A stretch of DNA of 64,000 nt from a virus: positions 38,154-102,153 of IMG/VR virus record IMGVR_UViG_3300028874_000370. One strand, written 5' to 3'. Positions 49,874 to 59,134 of this stretch are shown here, piece by piece. The position numbers and the translations under genes were made by a program. Within the stretch, counting starts at the first letter, position 1. Each line of letters begins with the position of its first letter. The notes under the pieces are model-generated. The model was not told the origin of the DNA. It saw only the letters and a program-made list of their open reading frames with translations, and made no database searches.

Positions 49874-50765
49874 CTTTATAAATCTCAATCAATTGGTCAA
49901 CAAATTTCAATAATGATAACTTGTTCATGATATGAATATTATGTCCTTTAATTTTTGTAATATAAAAAGCATGTTCATGGTTTTGGTTTTTATATCCGAG
50001 ATCATTGAACATGATAGTAATACTATCTTTTTCTACTTTATGAAGACAATCCCGATCTGTTGAAGTCAAGATAAATGGAGTAGGTAATTTTTTAAATTCA
50101 TCATTTTCTAAAAACCCATTTAGTATATGCAGTGCTATAGAAAAAGCAAAATCATTCCTAAATACGTACCCGCCAAACCCATACAACAATTTGTAATAAT
50201 TCCAGTTATCTCTGATGTATGAGACAAGATCGAAAACCAATTTAACTTGTTCTGTTTTTTTAAAATAGATTGCGGTTGCCCAGACCATTTTGATGCCGGT
50301 CGGATTAAGCCTATATTCTTCACCGAGTAATGGACAATGATCGAGGCCTATAGCTTGATCATTGATCATGAAATCTTCTACACTACCCCAGATATTATTC
50401 AATGATGAATCTTGGATTAGAAAATCTACATCTAATAATAGAGTTTCATCATATGGCGAAAGCGCATAAGCCGAATTTCTATTTGTATTAATGAATTTAT
50501 CGTTGATTGACCAATACTGTGTATTAGAATATTTTCTAATGTTATCAGCACCAGTAGTCCTATCATCTATAATAATTTTATCAAAGATGGCTTCGATTTC
50601 TGATTTATCATTTAGATTTTCTTCTATACTTTTAGAAGAGGTAATTACCGAAATAGATAAATCTTTACCTAAATTTCGTTTACACATTAGTGCATTAGCA
50701 TATGCGATTTTTAGATAATTGACATTTGTATTATTAGAAGCAAAAAATAATATTCCTTTAGACAT
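49866..50765 (-). CDS. glycosyltransferase-like protein, GT8-type (299 aa)
   Basis: The protein starts MSKGILFFASNNT. SPYDETLLLDVDFLIQ gives the D-x-D metal motif, with AIYFKKTEQ further on. It is the upstream paralogue of 49013-49873 and probably adds a related sugar. It begins six bases after the 50772 gene, so translation is continuous through the island. Confidence 0.7.
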   Translation of the reverse strand: MSKGILFFASNNTNVNYLKIAYANALMCKRNLGKDLSISVITSSKSIEENLNDKSEIEAIFDKIIIDDRTTGADNIRKYSNTQYWSINDKFINTNRNSAYALSPYDETLLLDVDFLIQDSSLNNIWGSVEDFMINDQAIGLDHCPLLGEEYRLNPTGIKMVWATAIYFKKTEQVKLVFDLVSYIRDNWNYYKLLYGFGGYVFRNDFAFSIALHILNGFLENDEFKKLPTPFILTSTDRDCLHKVEKDSITIMFNDLGYKNQNHEHAFYITKIKGHNIHIMNKLSLLKFVDQLIEIYKDE

Positions 50766-50771
50766 ATAAAA

Positions 50772-51140
50772 TTACCATTCTAATGCTGGAGAAACACTCC
50801 GGGCTGATCTGATTTTTTTATATTCTAACAAATATTCATTAGTGGCCTGATAGTATCGATCAATAATCTTATCAATAAATGATTCTAGATTTTCTATGAG
50901 AATAGGATTATTATTAATGTCAATCAAAATTGCTTCTTCTTGATTCCTTTGGATCAATGTCCCAACAAATGAAATCAATGATTCAGTGATATGAAATGTC
51001 CCGCCATTTTCAGCAAAGGCTAAAGCTTGCTTATATTTTAGATTGCAGTTTTGGCGTTGGAGAGTGAGAGTATACTTATATCGACTTTTATCAAGAGCTT
51101 GTTCTAAACGCTCGTCATGGTATTTTTGTTCTTCTGACAT
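50772..51140 (-). CDS. hypothetical helical protein (122 aa)
   Basis: A GAGG RBS precedes ATG 51140. Conserved-looking features are YKYTLTLQRQNCNLKYKQALAFAENGGTF and ESFIDKIIDRYYQATNEYL, a helical protein of the kind often found next to tail genes in T4-like phages. The function is unknown. A TATAAT-like sequence and a terminator hairpin (51181-51208) lie upstream. Confidence 0.7.
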   Translation of the reverse strand: MSEEQKYHDERLEQALDKSRYKYTLTLQRQNCNLKYKQALAFAENGGTFHITESLISFVGTLIQRNQEEAILIDINNNPILIENLESFIDKIIDRYYQATNEYLLEYKKIRSARSVSPALEW

Positions 51141-51180
51141 GTTATAACCTCTTATGGGCTTTTATGTTATATATTATACC

Positions 51181-51208
51181 ACAAACCCTAGACTGAGCTA
51201 GGGTTTGT
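51181..51208 (-). terminator. terminator of the tail operon
   Basis: Perfect 11-bp arms (51181-51191 and 51198-51208) around a 6-nt loop follow the stop at 51231 by 23 bp. There is no long T-run; instead GGTATAATATATAAC follows, which could act as a promoter -10 for the glycan island. Confidence 0.65.
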
Positions 51209-51230
51209 AAGATTATAAAACTACAAAATG

Positions 51231-52565
51231 TTATGTAGTGATTGCTGAAGATGTTACCGTAGGCCAAGCAATCACAGGATTATCAAGTATTGTATGTAAA
51301 GGACGAACTACAGAAGTCACTGAATGTAGTGTTCCACCCACACCACCATATAATGTTCCAGCACTACCATAATTAATCACAAAATTAATTTGATCAGTCC
51401 CAACCAAATATGCATTAATTGAATATGTATCTTGACCATCTGGATCACCACTAGAACCAGAAAATGTAAATATTTGCTGTGACGTAGTTGTCAAATTATA
51501 CAAACCAATTGATCCAGTATCACTAGCCGAATCGACTGTCCCGGTTACACTGAATGTAACGGTTCCGCGTGCTGCTAAGAATGCCTGAACATCAAAATCA
51601 CGACCGGTCAACGGACTAGTTAATGATGGAATAAATTGAATTTGGCCGCCAGCATTAAAGAAAGCATTCATTGCTGCTTGATTAGCCCATGTCACGGAAA
51701 TATCATGAACTAAAGGACCGTTCCATGTAGAAGAATATGTTTGAGTTCCGGCCGAAGGAGTTTCGGATTCTAATGAACCAGAAACTGGTTTAAACCGAGT
51801 TGTTCCGGCACTGAAACTATTTACCACCGTAAGAGTGTTTGCATATTGGGTTAGCATTGTCACTATACCAATAGGGATCACATTACCTGGCTGATACATA
51901 AACCCATATGGCGAAACATTAGTTGTACTTAAACCAAGATATGTACAAATGCTATTGATTTGTGCAATCAAAGAAAGCCACATAGTATTTGTTAGATTGC
52001 CAACAGTAGCATTAGGAATAACTGCGCCAGTTTGTCCCCAACCAAAGGCCGTAGCTAATGTAGAACCGACTGGGGATCCAATGATTTGATTAATCAATGC
52101 GGCCATGGCATTGTATTCCGTCACATATGCTACATTGACTGAAGTTGTGCTAGGATAAACTTGATCCCATTTTGTGCCATCATATATACTGAGGACACCA
52201 TTTGATGTATTGTACCATAGTTGACCAACTGTGCCTGGGCTTGGTTCTGTTGTTCCGGTAGAAACTCCACCACCACATTCAGCCCAGGGGCCATTAGATG
52301 TATCAATGTTTGCTGCATTATAAACCATCAACGATTGAGTTGTGGTATCATACCAGAGTTGTCCTGTTGTTGGAACAGCTGGTGCTGTACTGTCAGCAAA
52401 ATTTTCTAATAACCATAACAAATTTTCTTGGAGTTGTTGACCCCAATTTGCACTTCCTCGACCAGTCAAAGTAAGTGATGTATCTGATGTATCTGTTGTT
52501 TGTGGAAGTACAGTAAATGATGGCTTACTAGAACTTGTCCAGGTAAACGTATATTGATCGCTCAT
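51231..52565 (-). CDS. virion structural protein with GQLWY modules (444 aa)
   Basis: The N-terminal ~130 residues contain LTLTGRGSANWGQQLQENLLWLLENFA and two modules of the form GQLWYDTTTQSLMVY...W and GQLWYNTSNGVLSIYDGTKW. Such modules also occur in gp13 and in the fibre adaptors of this window. The remainder is beta-rich with a DISVTWANQAAMNAFFNAGG block. This protein type follows the tube and sheath genes in many T4-like phages and is probably a tail or baseplate surface protein. A late-like AATAAATA box and a 13-bp hairpin (52599-52635) precede it. Confidence 0.75.
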   Translation of the reverse strand: MSDQYTFTWTSSSKPSFTVLPQTTDTSDTSLTLTGRGSANWGQQLQENLLWLLENFADSTAPAVPTTGQLWYDTTTQSLMVYNAANIDTSNGPWAECGGGVSTGTTEPSPGTVGQLWYNTSNGVLSIYDGTKWDQVYPSTTSVNVAYVTEYNAMAALINQIIGSPVGSTLATAFGWGQTGAVIPNATVGNLTNTMWLSLIAQINSICTYLGLSTTNVSPYGFMYQPGNVIPIGIVTMLTQYANTLTVVNSFSAGTTRFKPVSGSLESETPSAGTQTYSSTWNGPLVHDISVTWANQAAMNAFFNAGGQIQFIPSLTSPLTGRDFDVQAFLAARGTVTFSVTGTVDSASDTGSIGLYNLTTTSQQIFTFSGSSGDPDGQDTYSINAYLVGTDQINFVINYGSAGTLYGGVGGTLHSVTSVVRPLHTILDNPVIAWPTVTSSAITT

Positions 52566-52598
52566 GAATTATCCTTTGCGCCGACTCACAAAAATTGA

Positions 52599-52635
52599 AA
52601 TCATTCAACTCGTCGGTATAGTGAGTTGAATGATT
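52599..52635. repeat. 13-bp inverted repeat in the 51231 leader
   Basis: Arms AATCATTCAACTC (52599-52611) and its exact complement (52623-52635) enclose an 11-nt loop, between an AATAAATA late-like box (52643-52650) and the start codon at 52565. It may terminate gp19 transcription or fold in the mRNA leader. Confidence 0.6.
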
Positions 52636-52655
52636 GTAGATCTATTTATTACTGA

Positions 52656-53237
52656 TTACAATGTACCGCCAATTGCTGTTCCTAGACCAGGTTGAACAAT
52701 AGTCTGTGAAGCTTGATCAAAGCGAATTTGTAAACTAATAGTCACAACTTCAGATGCACCATAATCTAGTTCGCCGTAATCACTACCAGTAATCCAGCAA
52801 CCTTCAATAAGCCATTCTTCTAGAACTGTATCATTACCATCTAGTTGATCTAGCTTAATACCAAATTTATAGGCAGAAGCTGTCGCAGCTGTAGCAAGGT
52901 ACGGACCTGAAGCACCAACCAAAAGTTGTTGTGCATCTAATTGTGATTGAATAATAGAAGTAGCAAGACCAGTCACATCATCTTGTACAACCAAATTCAT
53001 TGCTTCCCATTCATGCTTACCAGCCACATAGGCTGTTGAGTTATATCGATCAAGCTTAACTTGTTCGAATGTTAAATTGGGACGAGTTACAGTAATTGCT
53101 TGCATTGATAAATCAGACGAATTACCACCCGCACTAGATCCAATTCCTTGGAATAGCACGCGCCATTTATTTTTCAACTTAGGCATTAATATACCGAAAC
53201 CTACGCCAGGGATTCCGACTTGACTTAGGGTAGCCAT
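52656..53237 (-). CDS. gp19: tail tube protein gp19-like
   Basis: The protein has 193 aa (T4 gp19 163), with the tube-fold order: VGIPGVGFGILMPKLKNKWRVLF, LSMQAITVTRPNLTFEQVKLDRYNS, HEWEAMNLVVQDDVTG, LEEWLIEGCWITGSDYGELDYGASEVVTISLQIRFD in segments. It stacks as hexamers to form the inner tail tube. It lies directly after the sheath gene, as in T4. Two late boxes (53252-53259 and 53285-53292) precede it, fitting its need for high copy number. Confidence 0.9.
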   Translation of the reverse strand: MATLSQVGIPGVGFGILMPKLKNKWRVLFQGIGSSAGGNSSDLSMQAITVTRPNLTFEQVKLDRYNSTAYVAGKHEWEAMNLVVQDDVTGLATSIIQSQLDAQQLLVGASGPYLATAATASAYKFGIKLDQLDGNDTVLEEWLIEGCWITGSDYGELDYGASEVVTISLQIRFDQASQTIVQPGLGTAIGGTL

Positions 53238-53244
53238 GGATTTT

Positions 53245-53292
53245 TACTCCTTATTTATAGTACGAAAATGTACTTATTCAGGAGTATTTATA
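53245..53292 (-). promoter_or_regulatory. tandem late promoter boxes for the tail tube gene
   Basis: Two exact minus-strand TATAAATA octamers (53252-53259 and 53285-53292) lie 33 bp apart, 15 and 48 bp before ATG 53237. An inverted repeat TACTCCT/AGGAGTA (53245-53251 and 53280-53286) with an inner GTAC/GTAC pair surrounds the proximal box. Confidence 0.7.
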
Positions 53293-53353
53293 GAGAAAGA
53301 CTTTAAAAGTTGGTCTTTTTCGACAGTGCATTTTAGAAATTTCTTGGCAAACA

Positions 53354-53384
53354 AAAAAGGAGACTCGCAATGAGTCTCCTTTTT
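53354..53384 (-). terminator. terminator of the tail sheath gene
   Basis: Thirteen-bp arms AAAAAGGAGACTC and complement (53354-53366 and 53372-53384) with a 5-nt loop and flanking T-run lie 17 bp after the sheath stop codon. Confidence 0.88.
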
Positions 53385-53401
53385 ATTAAAAACTAATTCA
53401 G

Positions 53402-55066
53402 TTATGAATTGTTTGAGCTTGAACCAGTAGTACCGCCACCTGGCATTGCTGCACCGGTTGCTAATACTGTGATTGGGATGTAAATAAATTCTGCAGCAAT
53501 AACTGGTTGTAGTGCAACATCACACCACAATTGGTTTTGTGCAATCAAAGCAGGAGTGTTATTACTTGTATCGCATAACGAAACAAAGTCATACAAACCA
53601 CGTTTGATCAATACATCACCAAGGAATCCATCTACTGCGGCTTTCAAATTATCACGAGTGATTTGGTCATTCGGTTCAAACAAGAATGGGAAAGCGCCAA
53701 TACGTAATGCACGTTTGATATACATCAACAAACGAACTACGTTAACACGATCCAATGCTGAATCTGCTGAAGCTGAAGTTTTCTGACCAAACACGAAGAA
53801 GCCTTGGCCTGGGAAATATGCAAATGGATTAATATTTGCAAAGTCCTGATACAACACATCTCGTTGACCTTGATTCAAATTGACTTGATTGAATGTGGTT
53901 GCAGTTCCGATGGTTCCGGAAATATAACCAAAACCAGTATCAACACATGTGATCAAACCACGATTCACACCAGCTGGAGCGAACCAAACTTCTGATACAT
54001 TATCCGAATACGCATAAGTTGCTAAAGCAACACCAGATGCAGCTACGAATACTTCAACACCATTTAGGTTTGAAGTCATTGCATTTGGGTAGTAATAAGC
54101 AATGCTAGTACCATTTGCTCGTGCCGTTGTCGCTGCCCAGGTTGCTGTTGCTTCCGGGGTCAAAGTGAATGGAGTATCAGCAATAACAAATGCTTCTCCA
54201 TAAACATCAGCTGACAAATTAACTAAGTCTTCAGCAACTTCAAAATAGCCAGGGCATAGAATCAAGTTGTATGGGTAAATATCAGTTGTACGAACTTCAG
54301 AATTTGAATTAATCTGAGCAGCTAATGCAACAACGATATTAGCACGCTTTGCTGCATCACCAGTACCAAGCACACTAGTTACTACGGTTTCCGATACTGT
54401 GAATACGAATGTATCACCGATTTCAAATGCACCAGATCCTGCTGTAATTGTAAATCCGACTTTTGTGTTATCATATACAACACCAACTGAAGCTGCAGCT
54501 TTCGATCCAGATACAGAACCAACTACAGTAAATGTTTGTGGTGACCCAGTAGAATTACATGTTAATGTCCATGTTTCTGCTACTTCAGCAATATCAATGT
54601 TTGGTGTCGAAATTGTACCCTTTTGTGCATTTAGCCCTGATGTAACACCAGTAAAAATAGGGGTACTTGGTAGAAGTTCTGTGACTGGCAAATCAGCCAA
54701 ATCAACATCAGCACGAACTACATAGGCTTGATTACCAATACCTAGATATTGGTTGAGCGCAAATAATCCATATTCATTACGTGAATCACCATGTAATTGG
54801 GTCTGTTGAGCAAGCGGTAATGACGATGTTGATGGATCGATTCTGAATGCTGGAACACCATATGAAGTCACTGACATGCCTAGCGAAGTAATCGTGCGGA
54901 CGATCCCGCTTTCAGCAGTGTAAGCAGCAAGTGTCACTCCATCAGTCTGTTTTTTATTTGCTTGTGTAGCAATAAAAAACAAAGGCACTGTTGGCGACGT
55001 TACTGGGATGTAGAAGCTCTCGTCGATAATCGTCACGCTTACGCCGGGCGATACTAGAGTAGACAT
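53402..55066 (-). CDS. gp18: contractile tail sheath protein gp18-like
   Basis: The protein has 554 aa (T4 gp18 659). N-terminal VSPGVSVTIIDESFYIPV is the typical sheath start, and the C-terminal block (FLFEPNDQITRDNLKAAVDG, LYDFVSLCDTSNNTP, LWCDVALQPVIAAEFIYIPI) is the conserved sheath domain that forms the handshake between subunits. It contracts to drive the tube through the host envelope. A late-like AATAAATA box (about 55132-55139) lies upstream. Confidence 0.95.
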   Translation of the reverse strand: MSTLVSPGVSVTIIDESFYIPVTSPTVPLFFIATQANKKQTDGVTLAAYTAESGIVRTITSLGMSVTSYGVPAFRIDPSTSSLPLAQQTQLHGDSRNEYGLFALNQYLGIGNQAYVVRADVDLADLPVTELLPSTPIFTGVTSGLNAQKGTISTPNIDIAEVAETWTLTCNSTGSPQTFTVVGSVSGSKAAASVGVVYDNTKVGFTITAGSGAFEIGDTFVFTVSETVVTSVLGTGDAAKRANIVVALAAQINSNSEVRTTDIYPYNLILCPGYFEVAEDLVNLSADVYGEAFVIADTPFTLTPEATATWAATTARANGTSIAYYYPNAMTSNLNGVEVFVAASGVALATYAYSDNVSEVWFAPAGVNRGLITCVDTGFGYISGTIGTATTFNQVNLNQGQRDVLYQDFANINPFAYFPGQGFFVFGQKTSASADSALDRVNVVRLLMYIKRALRIGAFPFLFEPNDQITRDNLKAAVDGFLGDVLIKRGLYDFVSLCDTSNNTPALIAQNQLWCDVALQPVIAAEFIYIPITVLATGAAMPGGGTTGSSSNNS

Positions 55067-55152
55067 GTTAAATCTCCTTTTTTAATTTTGCACTTTAATA
55101 AGCACAAATTCTCTTTTGATCTTATAGTTCTATTTATTCATTTAGGCAGTTT

Positions 55153-55923
55153 TTACGGCGAATTAACTGTCACTTGAGATTCATCAATTGTTGTAGTAGC
55201 CCAGATATCACCAGCAAATGGTTCTAAATCCCCGGATTCTCCATATGTATCCAATGAAAATCCTTCAATGTCACCAAAACGTTGTATAATGGTTCTAACC
55301 AAATCATCTTTTAAGGCGCCTGGAGGACTAATCCAAGTCGACATTCTAAAATTCAAATTCCAAACTATGATTCGTTTTTCTGGTCCAGTTGGATAATTTT
55401 CTTCTGATGCTAAACTTAACAATTCAACCGAACATTGTCTAGCCCAATCAAACGGAGAATCATTAATCTGCAGTTGTAAAACAGGATCAAACACAATTAA
55501 AATCTGTTCTAAAATCTGAAACATTTGATCCATATTGGAAGCATAAATTGCCAACTCAAAAGTCAAGTCATATGGGATTGGCATTGCACGTTCCAAAACT
55601 TTTAAGTCTGTCGGAAATACTCCGCCGGCCGGCATAACAGTTTTTCTTTGAGTCATCCCAACACCCATTCTTCGTTCTGGCGCTAATTCAATTTCTAACA
55701 AATAGGTCGACATAACAGGAAGAACAAGCATTTTGTTCTGTGTAAAACCATTCGATATAGCAGCAACAACACGATCAATTGATCCATACCTAACAGGAAC
55801 ACTAATCATATGTTGGGTCCCGTCATCTTGAACCCCCGTCTCAACTTGTAATCCAGCAAAGATCGAAGAAAACTGCGTGATTAAAGTTTTAAATTGTTCA
55901 TTATAAAAATACCCGGTAATCAT
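55153..55923 (-). CDS. gp15: tail completion / sheath stabiliser protein gp15-like
   Basis: The protein has 256 aa (T4 gp15 272). Landmarks match T4: GYFYNEQFKTL, ISVPVRYGSIDRV, IPYDLTFELAIYASNMDQMFQILEQIL, FDPVLQLQIN and WNLNFRMSTWISPP. It forms the ring at the top of the tail that locks tube and sheath and joins the head. It lies in T4 order after gp14. Confidence 0.93.
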   Translation of the reverse strand: MITGYFYNEQFKTLITQFSSIFAGLQVETGVQDDGTQHMISVPVRYGSIDRVVAAISNGFTQNKMLVLPVMSTYLLEIELAPERRMGVGMTQRKTVMPAGGVFPTDLKVLERAMPIPYDLTFELAIYASNMDQMFQILEQILIVFDPVLQLQINDSPFDWARQCSVELLSLASEENYPTGPEKRIIVWNLNFRMSTWISPPGALKDDLVRTIIQRFGDIEGFSLDTYGESGDLEPFAGDIWATTTIDESQVTVNSP

Positions 55924-55933
55924 TTAAATCCTT

Positions 55934-57448
55934 TTATAGTTTATCTGCTAGATTGATTCGTTGACTCGAATCAATCAATCTACGCATTGATGGCTTATAT
56001 GAAGATTGTTGAAGTCTTCTATCTGTTTCTAAATAAATCCAGCGATTTTTAACTTGGTTCCATTGATACAATTTAGGAGGTAAATATGTATCACTCGTAT
56101 AATTCATTCTGAAATAATCTTCATTTGACGGCGAAGTTGGAAATGATGTTCCTTCAGTGTATGCTTGATTATTAGGAGGTAATCCATCTTCTACTGAATA
56201 ATCTCGACCATCGTATTTACCTCTCAAATGATCATCCGTCCAAATCAACGGCATACCACTACGCAAACCAGTGGTATCAGAACCAGTCAATGGAACTTCT
56301 TCTTCAGCTGTTTTTATAATAATTTCATTTGCTTCTTGAACAAGTTGATTCAATGGTGAATCAGACACCATAAATTGATCATCGGTTAATGTGGTATATC
56401 CTTTATCCGATTTAAACAAACTCATATTTTCTTGTGATGCAATTGCTGGTGTGGCCGTAATTCTATATAAAATAGGTCTCCAACCTGGCGCATATCCTTC
56501 TGTACTCCAAGTCGTATCAGTCACTTCTAACCATTTACGAACTTTAATTAGATTATTGTCATATTGCGCTTCACTTGGTAATTCGATAATGTCACCAATC
56601 ACGACAGGACGCCCCAATAAAGTCACCATCCTAGCGTATGATACTGTAAACAAATATTGCTGTGGTAAATCAATACCAAACTTAGTTAATTCTGTTTCAA
56701 CATCTATTAAATCGTAATGGCCTCTAAGCTGGATAGAAATATTTGCATAATCACGATCTCTATTTTCTAAGAAGATTAAATCTTCTATGTTACCCAAATT
56801 AGTCTGTGTGTAATTCATCATCTGGACCTGAACAACAATCCATCCATCAGAAGAGCCGCCAGCAAACATCAACGGAACTATTCTCCACATTTGTGAAGGT
56901 CCGGATTGTTTAACCGAAATCAATTCCAGTTCAGCAGTATTTGGTAGATTAACTACATCAGCTCTGAGCCAAGTTACACCGCCATCATCAGATCGTTCTA
57001 TACGAGCTTGGAGAACTCGATTTTGTGGATTGGGGCCTTGTTGAATATTGATTGATGTAATTTCTTGTCTAATAGGCTGTGATGGATTATATTGTTCTGA
57101 ACCTGAAGCAGTTTTCAATGTTCCGAAGTTATATCCAATGAATGAATTAAGTACAGAAGGTCCCACTTGTAAAGATTCCCATCCAGCTGTACTAGAGGTA
57201 AACGCATCAGCAAGAACATATCCACCAGCAGTACCAGATGATAAAGGATTTCCGGCACCGGTTAAATCTTGGAGTTGACCTTGCTCATGAACTCCTAACA
57301 TACGGAATACATTAATTTGAGCGCCAGCAATCTGCAAAGCTTCAGCAGCAAGATCTTCGGCGTAATATGTATCAGCATGATCACCGGAATAACTATTTAA
57401 ATCCCAATCACCGAAATGAAGTGGTGGCGGAACATATTTTTGAATCAT
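55934..57448 (-). CDS. gp14: neck protein gp14-like, enlarged (504 aa)
   Basis: The protein is twice the size of T4 gp14 (256 aa). The N-terminus resembles it (YVPPPLHFGDWDLNSYSGDHADTYYAEDLAAEALQIAG), and the C-terminal half has GDIIELPSEAQYDNNLIKVRKWLEV and ILYRITATPAIASQEN, like the T4 gp14 core. Between them (about 85-230) is a beta-rich discoidin-like insertion. A late GYF/WIYLE segment recalls the window's small surface module. It forms the neck with gp13 and gp15. Confidence 0.8.
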   Translation of the reverse strand: MIQKYVPPPLHFGDWDLNSYSGDHADTYYAEDLAAEALQIAGAQINVFRMLGVHEQGQLQDLTGAGNPLSSGTAGGYVLADAFTSSTAGWESLQVGPSVLNSFIGYNFGTLKTASGSEQYNPSQPIRQEITSINIQQGPNPQNRVLQARIERSDDGGVTWLRADVVNLPNTAELELISVKQSGPSQMWRIVPLMFAGGSSDGWIVVQVQMMNYTQTNLGNIEDLIFLENRDRDYANISIQLRGHYDLIDVETELTKFGIDLPQQYLFTVSYARMVTLLGRPVVIGDIIELPSEAQYDNNLIKVRKWLEVTDTTWSTEGYAPGWRPILYRITATPAIASQENMSLFKSDKGYTTLTDDQFMVSDSPLNQLVQEANEIIIKTAEEEVPLTGSDTTGLRSGMPLIWTDDHLRGKYDGRDYSVEDGLPPNNQAYTEGTSFPTSPSNEDYFRMNYTSDTYLPPKLYQWNQVKNRWIYLETDRRLQQSSYKPSMRRLIDSSQRINLADKL

Positions 57449-57508
57449 TATTTCAATCCTTTGTAGTTTTTATAAACAGAGTTCTAATTTGGTAATGGCT
57501 CAATCAAA

Positions 57509-58996
57509 TCAGCCAATTACAAAGCTGTAATTTCCGGCGTTATAGCCTCCGTTCCCAACTTCCATGTCCATGATTTGGCGTAGTAATTCTGTTTGGTCTT
57601 CGAATGCTGATTGTAGGAGTTCTGATCCGTTAAGATTTATACCGCCACCAGCACCAGGTAAAGAAGCAAACTTGGAACGGATATGCCCCAACATCATTTT
57701 AGCTTCAGAAACAGCCCAGCCTTGAATCCATTGAGTTGAATAGCGATCAACAAGAAGTTCTTGCTCGGTTCGCTCAGTCATTGCCTCTAATAAAACATGT
57801 TCGCGGCCAATGACTTGTCTAAAGGTTTCTAATAAGCGAGTTGCTTCATTAAATCTAAATGCGATTTCTCCAGCAAAAATCTGCGAGAATTGTTCAGCAT
57901 ATGCATTCATCATATAAATCGAAGTCAAATCGACAACACCTTGAGTGTATAACTGGACCAAAAATGATTGACCATAAATTCCATTTTCACCCTGAGCAAT
58001 CAATCCAAGCCCAGAGACGCGCCAAATCTTAACAATGTCTGTGATTTTATCTGTTCCGGCAACTGGATCATTTAGATAATATTTTTGCTGTTTATCTTCT
58101 AACCGAACAGCAAAATATTTTAAAGAGTATGCGTTATCCGCGCGACGTCTAAATTCTTGAAGTGCGTTATTGATAGCAATCTGGTAATGTTCTTCGTCAA
58201 GTTCAACAGAAATTCTAGGCCATCCTAATTGTCTTTTGATTATAGTAATTAAATTAGCACGTTCATTAAAGCTCCCATCTGTCCCTGGCGCTTTACTATA
58301 CATTGGGGTTCCAGCATCTGTTGTATTAACAACAGAATATCCTGTCCCAGTCCAGCAATAAAGCAATTTGGTCACTTCATGATAAAAGAATTGACCTATT
58401 TGGATATACGGAGCTTCTGGAAATTCAATCCCGACAAGTGTTCTATCTACACCAGCAAGAACCCAACCAGTCCCAGTCCACATACTGGTTGCGCCAGTTA
58501 AAGTGTTATAGTAAACTTGGCCTATAGAAGGTGATAGGGGCGGCGAGGTGGCTTGAGCGATATCACCTGAATAGGTATTAGAGTCTATCTGTAACGCATA
58601 GCTCTGGTTGCCCCTAGTGTAATATTGAAGTGTATTTGTAACTGGATGTCCGGATGCAAAATAGACTGAATCTGGATTCAGTCCAACAACATTAATCGAA
58701 GTGGAAATTTTATCGCCATACATAGCACCAACAACTTGAGCATCTCCAATCATTGATTGTGGGACACCCAGGTCTTGGGAAGCTATATAAGTTTGGCCAT
58801 CAACCGGGAAATTTTCAGGAAGGATTTGAGAAGTCTTTAATGTTGCCACTATCCCGTTATACAAAGAAAGGTCACGTGGCAAAACCCAAGTCAACACACC
58901 ATTAGTTGGTGATGTTCTTGTAAAGACTACTCTGATTTGATCACCAACAGAATCAATAGCTTGTTGGGTGAGAGGTGTTGAGTAAATTTGACTCAT
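57509..58996 (-). CDS. gp13: neck protein gp13-like with inserted surface modules (495 aa)
   Basis: The protein is larger than T4 gp13 (309 aa). The gp13-like core starts near residue 250: LITIIKRQLGWPRISVELDEEHYQIAINNALQEFR, and continues AEQFSQIFAGEIAFRFNEA to the C-terminus. The N-terminal 230 residues contain a beta domain and two small modules (IGQVYYNTLTGATSMWTGTGW, then IGQFFYHEVTKLLYCWTGTG), also found in the 51231 protein. It joins the portal vertex to the tail. The late-like promoter hairpin at 59016-59041 precedes it. Confidence 0.75.
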   Translation of the reverse strand: MSQIYSTPLTQQAIDSVGDQIRVVFTRTSPTNGVLTWVLPRDLSLYNGIVATLKTSQILPENFPVDGQTYIASQDLGVPQSMIGDAQVVGAMYGDKISTSINVVGLNPDSVYFASGHPVTNTLQYYTRGNQSYALQIDSNTYSGDIAQATSPPLSPSIGQVYYNTLTGATSMWTGTGWVLAGVDRTLVGIEFPEAPYIQIGQFFYHEVTKLLYCWTGTGYSVVNTTDAGTPMYSKAPGTDGSFNERANLITIIKRQLGWPRISVELDEEHYQIAINNALQEFRRRADNAYSLKYFAVRLEDKQQKYYLNDPVAGTDKITDIVKIWRVSGLGLIAQGENGIYGQSFLVQLYTQGVVDLTSIYMMNAYAEQFSQIFAGEIAFRFNEATRLLETFRQVIGREHVLLEAMTERTEQELLVDRYSTQWIQGWAVSEAKMMLGHIRSKFASLPGAGGGINLNGSELLQSAFEDQTELLRQIMDMEVGNGGYNAGNYSFVIG

Positions 58997-59015
58997 CGTG
59001 TAAACCTTGTATGTA

Positions 59016-59041
59016 TTCTAGATAAACATATTTATCTAGAA
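59016..59041 (-). promoter_or_regulatory. late-like box inside an 11-bp hairpin, upstream of gp13
   Basis: Arms TTCTAGATAAA and complement (59016-59026 and 59031-59041) enclose CATA. The minus strand reads GATAAATA at 59029-59036, one base off the late octamer. It opens the neck-tail operon. Confidence 0.55.
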
Positions 59042-59104
59042 ACCCATAAAGGATCACAATGACATTCACTTACTTAATTTGAGATACGCTGAGTTGGAGA
59101 AACG

Positions 59105-59134
59105 AAAAAAGGAACCTTTCGAGGTTCCTTTTTT
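59105..59134 (-). terminator. terminator after the 190-aa gene
   Basis: A 13-bp stem AAAAAAGGAACCT/AGGTTCCTTTTTT with a TTCG tetraloop lies 16 bp after the stop at 59150. It separates early-type genes from the late tail operon. Confidence 0.9.
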
